The notes: generated from the letters alone by a model not told the origin. Positions 1 to 11,498 are shown, numbered from the stretch's first letter. The stretch is 64,000 nucleotides of DNA from Elymus sibiricus (GCA_039707655.1 CM077666.1:396819886-396883885); one strand, 5' to 3'. Program-made: numbers and translations.

Positions 1-344
1 CCTTTACAGGGCTAATACGGGCATCTTCCAACTAATCAAACTAGACCCCCCCTGATTTTCAGCACGGATGACGAGATTTTTCAGCACGGATTACGTTAGT
101 TATCACGGCCAATCTTCACACACCTAAATCACAGTGCAGCGTCTTAGGTGCCCTACGCACGGAGCGAGTACCCCGCACGGCACCTCCTAGCCAATAAAAA
201 TGGGGACGCGTGGTGGCACATAAATGGTTAGTACAACGCCCACGGTTTGAATAACACTTGTGTTTCCGATTGTAACATGGTAGCTCTTTGTTCCAAAATG
301 ACTTTGATGGTTGTTAATCTGTGCGCCTTCAAAAAATCAGACAA
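1..344. other. Unassigned left edge
   Basis: No gene is seen. Short direct repeats of a motif like CAGCACGGATKACG occur around 60-100. The stretch leads directly into the tandem array and is presumed to be CACTA interior. Confidence 0.3.
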
Positions 345-2604
345 ATTTTTTACCACAGCATGTTGGTGCCATGTCAAGGCAACATGCCAAGTTTCATGAT
401 TTTTAGGCAAGTTTTGGATTTACAGGAATTTAAAAACAAGTTTGTCAATGTTTTTGGCCGAGCCATGACGCCCAGATGTTTGAAATTCATTCTCATTTCC
501 TCTATGGGACCTAAATATTCACCCAAGTACACATATACGATTTTTCAACCCATTTTGGTGCACTGGAGCATGTGCATGTAGTTCAAATTTGAATTATGCA
601 CATTGCCTAGGAAACTCAATAAATGTATAAAAAGGCCAAACAAACCTGGAATAATTCAAAATTTTAGCACGACACTCCTATTGGTCTTTGTTGCCTCTGT
701 AAAAAAATCAAGGCAGGAAGAGGCAGCGTATGTCATTTCGCCCACAAAGGTGACACATCCCCTATCGGAACCATGAGCCTTCTTGAGAGAAGCTCCGGTT
801 TGTAAGAAGCTTATACCAAAACTTGTCCCAAATCGAACAAAAAATTTACCACAGCATGTTGGTGCCATGTCAAGACACCATGCCAAGTTTCATGATTTTT
901 AGGCAATTTTTGGATTTATAGGAATTTAAAAACCAAGTTTCTCAATGTTTTCGGCTGAGCCACGACGCCCAGATGTTTGAAATTAACTCCCATTTATTGT
1001 ATGGGACCGAAACATTCACCCAAGGACACATATATGATTTTTCAACCCATTTTGGTGCACTGGAGCATGTGCCTATAGTTCAAATTTGAATTCTGCACAT
1101 TAAATGCCTAGAAAACTCAATTAATGTATAAAAAATGCCAAATGAACCCGGAATAATTCCAAATTTTAGCACGACACTCCTATAGTTGCATGTTCACTGC
1201 AGATAAATGTTCTAGCAATTCAAACAGTGACCTTTTCCTGCCGTAACCCCATTTTGTCTTTCAAATCAAAATGAAAAAATCAAGTACACCACAAACAGTT
1301 TGTTAGCAAGAATCATGTGCGATGCAGTATAAAATATCTTGGGGCTCCCTCATGTATGGCTTACGTAGGAAGGTTCGTCGGCTACAGTCCACCGGCCGCG
1401 CGTCAACCACACTTGCGCACCAGTTATTTGCTGCACCATTTGTAAAATTTTGGCAACCGCGGAAATATCTAGGTCCCCGCCCCCTCCACCCCACCACCAA
1501 AAGCCACAAAGGTGACACATTCCCTATCAAGAACCATGAGCATTCTTGAGAGAAGCTCCGGTTTGTAAGAAGCTTATACCAAAACTTGTTCCAAATCGAA
1601 CAAAATTTTGACCATAGCATGTTGGTGCCATGTCAAGACACCATGCCAAGTTCCGTGATTTTCAGGCAATTTTTGGATTTACAGGAATTTAAAAACCAAG
1701 TTTCTCAATGTTTTCGGCCGAGCCACGATGCCCAGATGTTTGAAATTCATTCCCATTTCTTGTATGGGACCTAAACATTCACCAAGGACACATATACAAT
1801 TTTTCAACCCATTTTGGTGCACTGGAGCATGTGCATGTAGTTCAAATTTGTATTATGCACATTAAATGCCTAGAAACTCAATTAATGTATAAAAAGGCCA
1901 AACGAACCCGGAATAATTCCAAATTTTAGCACGACACTCCTATTGGTCTATGTTGCCTATGTAGAAAAATCAAGGCAGGAAGAGGTAGCGCATGTCGTTT
2001 CGCCCACAAAGGTGACATGTTCCCTATCGGAACCATGAGCCTTCTTGAGAGAAGCTCTGGTTTGTAAGAAGCTTATACCAAAAGTTGTCCCAAATCGAAC
2101 AAAAAATTTACCACAGCATGTTAGTGCAATCTCAAGACACCATGCCAAGTTCTGTGATGTTTATGCAATTTTTGGATTTACATGAATTTAAAAACCAATT
2201 TTCTCAATGCTTCGGCCGAGCCACGACGCTCAAATGTTTGAAATTCACTCTGATTTCTTGTATGGGACCCAAACATTCACCTAAGGACACATATACGATT
2301 TTTCAACCCATTTTGGTGCATTGTAGCATGTGCCTGTAGTTCAAATTTGAATCATGCACATTAAATGCCTAGAAAACTTAATTAATGTATAAAAAAGGCC
2401 AAACGAACCCGAAATAATTCCAAATTTTAGCACGACACTCCTATAGTTGCATGTTCACTACCAATAAATGTTCTAGCAATTCAAACACCGACCTTTCCTG
2501 CCGTAACCCCATTTTGTCTTTCAAATCAAAATGAAAAAATCAAGTACACCACAAACAGTTCATTAGCAAGAATCGTGTGTGATGCAGTATAAAATATCTT
2601 GGAT
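345..2604. repeat. Higher-order tandem array, four cores with two alternating spacers
   Basis: A core of about 335 bp, recognised by TACCACAGCATGTTGG near its start and TTTTAGCACGACACTCC near its end, occurs four times with core starts near 351, 847, 1610 and 2109. The intervals are 496, 763 and 499 bp. Short spacers (CAAGGCAGGAAGAGG type) separate cores 1-2 and 3-4. A long spacer (GTTGCATGTTCACT type) follows core 2, and a truncated copy of it follows core 4 and ends near 2604. The array is therefore an ABAB duplication with a period of about 1.26 kb. Small ORFs in it are not conserved between units, so it is read as non-coding. Confidence 0.85.
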
Positions 2605-3190
2605 CTTGCCTGGAAAAAAAATACAAAATGGATTTTAATTAAGTTGGCACTATAAACGTGAAACTTACTTTCTCCTAAAATTTGAATGAAGCGGCAAAAC
2701 ACCCAGTCCCTCCTCGGCCGTAACTGTCCGAAAAGAAATTTTGGGAGATGCAAATTTTCCATTACTGCCTATCCCTGACACGCAAAGCCTATCGGCTCGA
2801 TTTCTATAGGCCTCGATAGTGGTAGCTTTGTAATTTCAGTCAAACATGACATAACCGCCTCTCACCCCGATTCATACACGGTGGGCACCAAAACACAGTC
2901 TTTCCATGGTCGAAATCGCCTCTCACCCTGATTCATACACGGTGGGCGTCAACAGTGGGCGCCAAAACAAACTCTCCTCGGCCGACATCGATCTCGGCAA
3001 ATATTAGGGGTATGCGAGATTCCCGTCCTATCCCCAACCGACCAATATTGCTCTGATGTCAAAAATTTTAAACGGGGGCTAAGTTTGTAACTTTCCTCGC
3101 ATTTGAGACAAGCGTGTCCCAAAGACACGGTTCCTCCCTACCTCTCTCCCTCTATTTCCCCATTCATACTCCGTGGGCGCCAAAACACCC
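2605..3190 (+). repeat. AT-rich spacer with three copies of a 31-bp motif
   Basis: The motif CCCGATTCATACACGGTGGG recurs near 2856-2886, 2917-2947 and, more diverged, 3158-3188. The second and third copies are followed by GCCAAAACA-like sequence. The copies lead into the CT-rich leader of the exon that follows, so they may be upstream control sequence of the transposon gene, but no promoter is identified. Confidence 0.5.
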
Positions 3191-3245
3191 TCTCCACCCT
3201 AGCCTCCTCCATCCGCCACCCCATCCACCACCGTCCTCCTCCACC

Positions 3246-3574
3246 ATGCCGGAGTTGATACCCCAACGTCATCGTCCATTACAAGAGATTGACGTCTCTC
3301 ATCCACGGTTCTGGACCAGGATCCTTGCATCGCGTCCTCTCACTTCATCCGCGCCATCATTCACCTTGTCGGGGCCGCTCCTATGACCGTCTCGTCCACC
3401 GTGCCGGGACATATCCCCCGCCGCCATCGTCTGCCCACCCAGATCTGCTTCCACGCCGCCGACACCCACCGCTACCGCAGCACCCTCGACGTCTCAGCAG
3501 ATGCTTACATGGTGCCGCACAAGAGGTGGTACTCTTTCGTATCTGCTCAAGCTATTATCTCAGAAAGAAAATAG
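3246..3574 (+). CDS. Candidate 5' exon(s) of the CACTA-internal gene (broken)
   Basis: A CT-rich leader (3110-3245) is followed by an ATG at 3246 in good context (CCACCATGCC). That frame stops at 3386. A second open frame from an ATG at 3383 runs 63 codons to 3574. The two begin alike: MPELIPQRHRPLQ and, a few residues into the second, VPGHIPRRHRLP. This suggests an internal duplication or a frameshift within one proline- and arginine-rich exon. No family is recognised. It could be the start of the second (TnpA-like) gene of a CACTA element, because later exons on the same strand lie downstream. No splice sites were proven. Confidence 0.3.
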
Positions 3575-3589
3575 ATCGCCACAGCTTTA

Positions 3590-4139
3590 TTGTGATTTCT
3601 TGTCCGTCTCTTAGAATCTTACTTGTTAGTTGAAAGGAAACATTGGTTGCCAAGTAGCCTTTATACGGTTTGCACCTTCAGATCCGCCATGGCACGCTCA
3701 ACACTATACTCGCAATGCTTATGGTTTTCCCCTTTTATATTCCACATTAGCTAAATGACAGTCGACTGAATTTCAAATTGGGGTCAGTTGATTTTTGAGA
3801 GTTCACCGGAGTTCACCGTAGGGAAGGAAGGATAAGGAAGGGGCTCGCCGGGGGGTACCCCATTATCTATCTTAGGGTTTCGGGTGGGCGCGGTGGTGGG
3901 GGCAGTTCAGGGGAGGGCGGGACGGTGAGCCGGTCGCGGGAGCGCCGCCAGCCGCGGGGGGCGGGGGCCGGTGGTTCGGGCGGCGGCATGTGCGGTGGTC
4001 TGTTGGGGAAGAAGAAGAGGTGAGAAAGAAGAAGGGTTAGGAGACGTAGGATCTTCATCCAACCGCCTAAAATTGTTGACTAACCCAAATGATGAAAGTC
4101 AGGTGACTTGCATGTAACCATTCCATTTATATTCAGTAC
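3590..4139. other. Gene-poor stretch with GC-rich island
   Basis: 3867-4060 is strongly GC-rich. On the - strand it reads as a proline-rich open frame preceded by a TTCTTCCCC tract. It resembles a 5' leader fragment of a repetitive element rather than a gene. The flanks are ordinary AT-rich sequence with nothing recognised. Confidence 0.35.
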
Positions 4140-5800
4140 CATCATCGTAGGTGCTTCATGACGTGCTAGCACTGCTCCTCGGCCCATCAAGCTAAACAAC
4201 ATGCCACTCATAATTCCAAACTTAGTTGTTCAAATACAAATCTGATATGATGCTGATATTACTAAAACAGAGACCGTTTAATTAGTCAGCTAATGTTCCT
4301 TCTTTTGTTCGATAAGCATGTGCGCCACATATAGAGAGACAGCAGGGAGTTGCATTCTTTATGCGCTCTGGTTCTTTTTTTTAGAGAAAAGGCTGAGGCC
4401 CGACTTTAAATTAATAAAGCCACAAGGCAATGAAGTATTACAAAAGAGAGAGTATCAAACACCCACAACAGCGAGAAAGTATCTGAAACACGGCCACAAC
4501 CGGCAAACATGGCACGCAGGCCAGCATAATGAACTGCGGAACTAAACGCCAACCACCAAAAGAAACAATGACTATTGCGCCATGTTTGCTGGTTGTGGCA
4601 ACAAACATTTTATTATCCAAAATCTGCTTGCTCTTCTTTAACATGCTCCTCTTCTGTTCTTCTTTAATAAGTATAGTAGTACAGTATGTTCCTCGTAGTG
4701 AAGAGGAGCAGGGACATTTGCAGTATACAGGTCTATTCGGTCGCTTGTGCTGGATGCTTTCAACTCTTCATGTTGGTCTGCCATAATATCCAGGAAATGC
4801 TGGGAGCTATGTTGCCTTTGAGAGTTAGACTGATAGTAACAGTACTGCGCCTTCAGTTGAAGAGAGCTGGTATTCGAAGCCTTTCTAGCCTTACCAGCAA
4901 TACTAGCCCATATTTTCTAGCAAGTTCCACTTTCCTAATTTTACTCGTGATGCTTAGGGTTTTCCCATTATATATATACTATGATCTGCGTAGGTGCTTT
5001 GTGTGGTACTAGCAGCAGTCCACCCTTGAAGCTAAACAACACTGCAATCATAATTCCAAAGCTTAGTTGTTCAAATACGAATGTGATATGATACTGATAT
5101 TAGTTAACAGACACACATTTAATTGGTCAGCTAATGCTCCCACTTGAGTTTCCAAATGCATGTGGCCACATGCAGAGAGACACCAGGGAATAGCATTTCT
5201 TTGGGCGCTCTGATTCATCATGGGTGGGCAGCCAACATTGTATAGAAAGAAGCGGAATCTCCATAATATGCTTCCTCTTCTTTTCTTTAACATGTTCCTC
5301 TTATGTTCTTCTTTAATAAGTACAGTATGTTCCTTGTCAGGAAGGGGATCAGTGACATCTGCAGTCGACAGGTCTATTGGGCCACTTCTGCTAGATGCTT
5401 TCAGCACTTTGAGTTGGTCTGCCATAATATCCATGAAATGCTGGGAGCCGTGTGGCCTTTGAGAGAGTAGACTGATAGTAACAGTAGTGCGCCTTCAAGT
5501 GAACAGAGCTGGCCTATAGGTGACCGGTAGGGTTTCGATTAGTAGCGGCAATCTAACCGCATGTTTACCAACTAGTTCTACTTTCCCGATGGTGTCCCCC
5601 TTTTATCTACAAAGTGATCTGCCTAGTGCATTTGTGTCGTACTAGAAGCACTCCATCCTTCAAGCTAAACTACATGCCACTCATATTTCCAAAGATTGCA
5701 TTTAATTGGTCAGCTAATGTTAGTATGTGAGTTTTGAAATGCATGTGCGGCACATATAGAGACATGAGGGAATACTGTTTCTCTGTGCGCTCTTGTTATC
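4140..5800. repeat. Threefold tandem segmental duplication
   Basis: A segment beginning near GTAGGTGCTT and containing AAGCTAAACAAC, TTCAAATACRAATSTGATATGA and AATTRGTCAGCTAATG occurs from about 4140, again from about 4985, and as a shorter third copy from about 5611 to 5800. Copies 1 and 2 extend through a block with GGTCTGCCATAATATCC and GCTGGGAGC. On the - strand that block stays open in both and gives related peptides that include MADQ and EHTVL. Copy 1 is longer because a LINE-like fragment interrupts it. Coding potential is uncertain. Confidence 0.75.
4375..4640 (-). mobile_element. LINE-like 3' end fragment in duplication copy 1
   Basis: On the - strand the segment ends in GGCTTTATTAATTTAAAG, a short CT-rich stretch and then a run of A (seen as T at 4375-4382 on the + strand). 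This is the style of the 3' ends of Triticeae non-LTR retrotransposons. Duplication copy 2 lacks the segment, which supports insertion after the duplication. Target duplications were not resolved, and the right boundary is approximate. Confidence 0.45.
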
Positions 5801-6069
5801 AAGGTTTGGCAATAAACTTTCTTTACTGAATATTTTGAAACCTATCATCTGCCAACTATCCTTAACTCTGGAGCTCCCAATAGGGAGCCTATTTTTTGTG
5901 TAGTTGTGCCAGATTATATTAATGTACGCACCAAATTATAGAACACATGGGCTCTCTCATCATAATCCAGTGATAGCACACAAGGGTTTACAGGGAGCCC
6001 CTATTATATTAGTACATCCTCTGCATTACACAGATAATCTCACTACTATTTATGTTTCATGCTTCTCAG

Positions 6070-8502
6070 ATAGTGAACATAATCACAATGAATATGAGAA
6101 TGCGCACACCAGAAGAATATTGTGGAACAGTGCAATGGCTAACAAACTTGGCATCAAGGGATTGAGTTCCATTCTGGATGCAATGAAACCCACACACTCC
6201 CCACCTACAGATTCGTGTTTAGAATATGATCCTAATGACTATTCTGAGCTCAAGGAGTCAAAGGAAGATGGCCTATCTTGTTCAGCCAACAAAGTGCCTG
6301 GGTTCTAATTTGGCAAGGTTTTATTGCTTACGCGTATCTTGCATAAGGTGTCTTGCATTTCTTCTACTTCGTTGCACTGCCATCTAATTAGTTTACTCAT
6401 CATATATGTGAAGATGCCATGCCCATCCATTATCAATGCCTATTCCATTTGTCATCATACCATGTTTTTCCATTCAAATGTTGTTCTTGTGTATCAGACA
6501 TCCAAAAGGAAGAGGGTGACCGTAGAACCTGAAGGAGTAAAAGAAAAGTCCTTGAAAAAGGTTGTGGCACCGGAGAAATCAGATAGCACCCCACTTATAT
6601 TGGCGATAGAATCGGCGCCAAAAAACCTAGGATATCGCAACTATGCTGCTCGCTGCTTTGCTCTTGTTACCACCTGTTGTCATGTATCCCTGTACTTACA
6701 TTCATACCTGGTTGATTATGTGACATCAGTGTGCATGATAGCTTGCTTATCCACTATTCGCTCCAAATATCAGATCTATATTAATGCTTACATTAATGTA
6801 GAATAAACCCAATGCTTATGAAAAAGTTTAGCTCTGCATTGTTTTTCTAAGTATCTGTTGTCCTTTATCACTGTACTTATATTGTTAGCTAGTTGTTCAT
6901 GTACCATCACTTTGTAGCTTATTTTCCTTGCCCTCGATTTGTACACATCAGATCTATATTTACTCTTACTAAAATGTTGAATAAAACCAATGCTACTGAA
7001 GAAGTTTAGCTCTGCATTGCTCTTGTCAGTACCTTTTGCCTGTATGCTGTACTTACATTTATAGCTAGTTCATGATGTAGCATCACTCTACATGTTAGCT
7101 TAAATAATCTCCATTTGTTCCTATATTATCACATCTATATTTACTCTTAACAAAATGTAGAATAAAGGCAATGCTTATGAAGAAGACTCTTTGGTAAACT
7201 TCTTGAATTGCCCCCACCCCATCAACATGGAAAAGGGCCTTATAGAGCCGGTCTTCACTACTAATGTAAGTTTGTCCTTCTCGAGCCTTCAAACTTTGTT
7301 GTGTATATTTGGATAGCTATTTCTGTTACTGCTGTTTATTTTTGTCGTTTGCACCAAAATGCATGTTTAAAGTTTATTATGAAGAAGTTCATAAACATAA
7401 GTTTGTCCTTCTCAATTTTAGTTTTTAGTTGCACAACCTAGTTCCTTATTCATACTCCCTCCATTCCACAATGTATGTGCCCGCGCTTCCCGAGATCTAA
7501 GTTTGACCATAAATTTAACCAATGAGACCAACTGTGGCGGAAGCAAAAATTATACCACTGACTTCGTATCGAAATAGCGAATTCAGTGGTATAATTTTTG
7601 CTCGCGTTGCAGTCAGTCTCGTTGGTTAAATTTATGGTCAAACTTAGATCTCGGGAAGCGCGGGCACACTACATTGTGGAATGGAGGGAGTACCATGTAA
7701 ATTAAACTAAACATAGCAAGTGATCTTCTTTAGCACTGCATGTATGCTTGTGTTGTTGATCTGTAATCCAGTGGTGTGGTGAAACTACCAACTCCAGCAC
7801 AATGTCATATCCTGCCATGTCTTAACTATGAACAATGCCATATTATGTTAATGTTATTTAAATCGTCTCTTTATTTACCAATCTAAAATGGGATAAATTG
7901 ATAGTACACTCACCATTGATGCTTATACGTCTTAAGCACTGCATGTATGCTTGTGTTATTGATCTGTATTCCAGTGGTGTGGTTAAGTTGGCCACTCCTG
8001 CACAATGCCATTTCCTGCCATGTCTTATTATGTTAATGCTATTTTAAACTGTGTCTCTTTATTTTCCACTAATAAATGGGATGAATTGACAGCACTGATG
8101 CTTATACGTGCAAAACCTGTTATCTCTATGATGTTTCTCTTTCAGGGTGATATCACTGACGCCAGGAAGAACTGCCACAATAATAGTGAGACGAACCCAT
8201 GGCTTGTCCCTCTAACATATATTGCAGGGATGAAGGCAACACATCTTGGGGATAGTGATACAACCCCAAAGTCATGTCTTGATGTAGTGTCGAAGTTACT
8301 CGATAATAGCAGTGACACAAGCTCGATGAAGTCGCCGCCTGAATCTGTTCGACTTCTTCAGTCTCAAATTCAAGCAGAAAGACATGCTTCAGCTCAACTC
8401 ATACTGGAACTCCAATCTCTATCGAAGATTAACCAGAAGCACAGGACATCTGTTGATGCTATGCAGCTCGAGTTGGAGGATATAAGCGTCAAACAAGCGT
8501 AG
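6070..8502 (+). CDS. Decayed multi-exon gene inside the CACTA element (TnpA-like candidate)
   Basis: Four protein-like stretches lie on one strand. Exon a (6070-6308) follows an acceptor CTTCTCAG and encodes an acidic peptide with ILWNSAMANKLGIKGLSSIL. Exon b (from 6498) follows GTGTATCAG and encodes a basic, nuclear-signal-like TSKRKRVTVEPEG. Exon c ends at 7265 at a good donor (GTAAGT) after a peptide with NCPHPINMEKGLIEP. Exon d (8146-8502) follows CTCTTTCAG and ends in a coiled-coil-like tail with RLLQSQIQAERHASAQLILEL before TAG. The position upstream of CACTA subterminal repeats and the coiled coil fit the DNA-binding second protein of CACTA elements, but this is inference. No transposase catalytic region was found. 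Exon a ends in a stop (TAA at 6306-6308) without a clear donor, so the gene is probably broken. Confidence 0.4.
6640..7190. repeat. Three diverged ~178-bp tandem repeats
   Basis: Units ending near 6830, 7008 and 7186 share TGTACTTAYATT near the start, ATCTATATT(A/T)AYKCTTAC in the middle and AATGCTTATGAARAAG at the end. The third copy runs into candidate exon c. They look like a tandemly duplicated intron/exon edge. Confidence 0.65.
7455..7690. mobile_element. Stowaway-type MITE (Tc1/Mariner)
   Basis: The 236-bp unit begins CTCCCTCCATTCCAC and ends with its inverse complement, and is bounded by TA at 7453-7454 and 7691-7692. The terminal inverted repeats extend inward for about 60 bp (GCCCGCGCTTCCCGAGATC and complement), so the whole unit can fold into a long hairpin. 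It carries no ORF. It lies in the candidate intron between exons c and d. Confidence 0.95.
7729..8110. repeat. Two tandem ~180-200-bp intronic repeats
   Basis: Copies start at 7729 and 7931 and share GCACTGCATGTATGCTTGTG, CCAGTGGTGTGG, TCCTGCCATGTCTTA and GATGCTTATACGT. They lie just upstream of the acceptor of exon d. Confidence 0.8.
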
Positions 8503-8829
8503 TCTCATCAGCTTGCTCAGCTGCTTGCGCTGCAGCTGCCGTGCAGGTCTAACCTTTCTTAACTGTGTTGAAGAGCTGTTGGTTCTGTATGTTTTGTCGG
8601 CGCGTTTATTTGCACTGGTGGCGACCTTTGATGCCCAGTGTATGTAATCCGCTGTCTGGTTGCGCTTTATTATCTCTGGTGGTGAACTTTGATGCTCAGT
8701 CTATGTAATATCCCATTATTTCATTATTGTATAGTCTAGGTTTATTCGTAGTCACTATGCTGTAATTTATTTACTTTTTTTCAGCAGAATTTATTCACTG
8801 TACATGCTATCATCTCTAGGCCATAAGCT
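8503..8829. other. Presumed 3' untranslated region of the CACTA gene
   Basis: This is a T-rich stretch after the exon d stop. It has two related blocks (TGGTGGCGACCTTTGATGCCC and TGGTGGTGAACTTTGATGCTC style) and leads into the subterminal repeats. No further ORF is seen. Confidence 0.35.
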
Positions 8830-9800
8830 TCGACGGAGATCAATGGGCCAAAACGTTATTGGTCCGTCAGTGCTATATATAAAAAAATTAGACTACGCAA
8901 ATGGGCTGGCCCGCAACTCTATATATGGGTCCAAACGTGGGCCCATTATCATCTCAGGCCGTTAGCAGGCCTGAACGTAAACCGGGCCCAAGTAGTTTCG
9001 GGCCTTTAACAGGCCGAGTAAACCGCGTGCCTTAGTTGGGCCAGAAAATACCATGGGCTTTTAACAGGCTAAAAATTAGATCGGGCCTGAATTGTGCCGA
9101 ATAATTCACGGGCCGACAGCAGGCCTAAATATACCTCGGCCCATGATTGGCCCAATTATATGACGGGCCGTTCACAGGCCAAAATTTATCCCGGGCCGTG
9201 GTTGGCCCAATAACATGATGGGCTGTAAGCAGGCCGGGTGCAAAGCAGGCCATAATTAGGCCCAATTATTTCACGAGCCCTTAACAGGCTGATAGTCAGA
9301 GTGGGCTTAAATTTATCCACGAAGACCACGAGCCGTTAAGAGGCCAAAAGTCTCTTGTACCCGAAATGGGCCCAAATGCTACACGGGCCGATAAGAGGCC
9401 GAAAGTAAATTGTACCAGAAATGGGCCGAAATGCGGCATGGGCCATTAAGAGCCCGAAAGTCACTTGTACCAGAAATGGGACCAAATGCTGCACGGGCCA
9501 TTAAATGGCCAAAAGTGAAACTGGGCTGAAAACGGCCCAATTGCGCGAAGGGCCTCTAACAGGCCCAAACTATCATCGGGCCGAACTCGGTCAAATAGTT
9601 TAACGGGCCTTAATACAAACCGGGCCATAGATGGGCCCAAAACATAGTGCACTGTTAACGGGTCATATCTGATATGGGCCATAATTTGGCCCAAAACATG
9701 GCAGGCTATTAACGGGCCGGTCCACTAGTATCTGATAAAATCTTGTGGGCCTTTGGCTGGGCCGGCCCGTTTAACCTGAATGGGCCACTATTAGGCCGGC
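8830..9800. repeat. CACTA subterminal repeats, GGCC-rich
   Basis: More than a dozen degenerate units of roughly 55-65 bp carry CGGGCC, AACAGGCC or AAGAGGCC and TGGGCCCAA blocks. Examples are ACGGGCCGATAAGAGGCC near 9380 and ATGGGCCATTAAGAGCCC near 9437. Such repeats in CACTA elements are known to bind the TnpA-type protein. The binding role here is inferred from family knowledge. Confidence 0.75.
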
Positions 9801-10004
9801 CACATGTCGACGTATCATAGGCGTATCTCGTCCAATGAATGGATGACATCTGTCGCAATGCCGAGCAGACACGTGGATCCGCCGGCGAATGAGAATTTTG
9901 CACGTGGAAAATCCCAATTGGTCCGAGCTGTTAACGGGTTATCAGATCCAAACCGGAACCCGATAGCATAACGGCGACCCGTTACGGTGGATGCCACATG
10001 TCGG

Positions 10005-10225
10005 TCACCCTTGACGAAAACACTTCCATGATGCGACATTTATCGTCATGGAAGTGGACACTTCTGTGATGATAATTTTAGTATTGTCATGGAACACTTC
10101 TACGACAGCACATGTATGACTATCTTGATTCTGTCATAAATTTGTCACGGATGTACATGCATGACAGAAAAGTTGACCTACTGTGAATAAGACGTATCAT
10201 CACGGAAGTGTTTTTTTTTGTAGTG
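10005..10225. repeat. CACTA right terminal region with inverted terminus
   Basis: The region contains repeated ACTTCYRTGATG and GTCATGGAA blocks in both orientations, ending in TTTTTTTTTGTAGTG at 10225. The last bases are the inverse complement of CACTACAAAAA. Confidence 0.85.
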
Positions 10226-10870
10226 GAACCTCAATTTTGGTCAATAGTTGGGATGCCCAGTGCCTGTGCTTACCCCTTACGTTTTCGACCCATTCGGCTA
10301 AGGGTGTAAAGGGAGAACCACTGTGATTACGCTGCCAGCTTGAATGGCAAAGCGCCTCAGTGGATAAAGCCGAAAACTGACTGTCCTGGTAAGCGTAAAC
10401 TGGTCGGCCATCCAAAGACAACGTCCAGCAATGTACCCCTGGAGGTTACCCGTGTTAAACGAAGGGCTCCTTATCAAATCAGCCGAAGTGGTTAACAGCA
10501 TAGACCTCGGCCATACAGCCAAACCACTTCATGGACCGGGGGGCTCGTCATCAGCCCCCACAGTCAAGCTCCTATGACAAAGTGAAAGTTACAAAACCTA
10601 TATAGTCTGATTGCCTTGTTTTCGCGAGCATGCACCGCCTTCGGGGACCGAGATATCGGCTAAGGGTCATGACTGCCGCGGAAGCACCCGATGTGCACTG
10701 CACAAAGGGGTCGAAGCCAACGACTGGTCACTTTCAGTTAAAAAACGGTCACACATGAGTCAAAAAAATAAAGACAAACAAGCACATGTCGGAAAATAAA
10801 GCCGAAATCATTGCAAAATAAAGGATAGTTTTTTACATCTGAACTACACTTCGGCATACCGAAGTACAAT
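10226..10870. other. Tat internal DNA downstream of the antisense gene
   Basis: No open frame of note is seen. On the - strand this is the sequence just 3' of the antisense gene stop. It contains GCCGAAGTGG and CCTCGGCCATACAGCC-like GC-rich pieces. Confidence 0.4.
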
Positions 10871-11498
10871 CTAAAAATACAAATTTTCCTTAGAGCATTC
10901 CGCCTCGGTGATCCGGGCCCCCTCCATCGCCTTGCCCATATACTGCTCCACAGTCCGGTTCTTCCCTTCGGGGAGCCGGGCGGCCACGACCGCCGCTTCA
11001 ACACGCGGGTAGTGCATATTTACGCGGGCATACGCCCGTTGAGCACCCTCCAGGCACGCCGAACGCTTCCAGCGCACCAACTGGGGGGCGGCCTCCCGCA
11101 GACGGGCGAAAAATCCAAAGAAGCTGGTTGACAGGGCCTCCGCGGGCCAAAGATTGGCGCAGAGGTCTTGAAGCGTTGACTTCTCCATGCGCAGGAGCTC
11201 CATCAACTGCTTCATCTGATCGTTGAGCAGTTCCGGATGTGAGGGCGCCTGGAATTGCAGCCAGAACGCCATCTCCGTGGCATGTCCCTCATGCGCGTCG
11301 TAGTAGCGGCATGCATCCTCTGCGCTCCTTGGAAGATCTGCGAAGGCCTCTGCAGATTGCCACAGCTGGGTGAGCTCGACAAACCCCTTGCGGCCGAAAA
11401 CACACGGAAGCAAAAACGGCTTACCCGCAGTGATCTGCTTCACTTGCTGAAGCACCTTGTGGTCTGCACGGGCCTGAGTTTGGACCTCGGCGTGCACC
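10871..11498 (-). pseudogene. Tat antisense gene, C-terminal segment
   Basis: This segment is open for about 208 codons and ends in TAG. It starts at the edge of the chromovirus LTR, and its other half lies across the insertion at 29732. Visible blocks are AEVQTQARADHKVLQQVKQI, LPRSAEDACRYYDAHEG, LLNDQMKQLMELLRMEK, SFFGFFARLREAAPQL and KRSACLEGAQRAYARVNMHY. I recognise the pattern as the carboxy end of the grass 'putative gypsy type transposon' proteins (PF04195 group) from memory. The function of these proteins is not established. The segment is intact by itself but cut off from its start, so it is scored as part of a pseudogene. Confidence 0.7.

Larger units (their letters stand above)
1..10225 (+). 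mobile_element. CACTA DNA transposon, right-hand part (left end outside window)
   Basis: The right end reads, on the - strand from 10225, CACTACAAAAA followed by CACTTCCGTGATG, a CACTA terminal inverted repeat. The last 1.4 kb is packed with GGCC-rich subterminal repeats, as is typical of grass CACTA elements. No matching left terminus was seen, so the element probably begins before the window and is longer than 10 kb. The base triplet after the end is GAA, which should recur at the missing left end as the 3-bp target duplication. The DNA to the right belongs to a Tat-like Gypsy element, which is therefore the host. Whether everything from 1 to 8800 is inside the same element is inference; the - strand pieces could be later insertions. 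Confidence 0.7.

Noticed and set aside
5063..5434. 123-codon - strand frame as an independent gene
   Set aside because: It lies in the triplicated segment with no start context, splice sites or domain. It is kept only as an observation about coding potential.
9700..10040. Palindromic sites such as GGCCGGCC as a regulatory locus for a nearby gene
   Set aside because: They belong to the subterminal repeats of the CACTA end.
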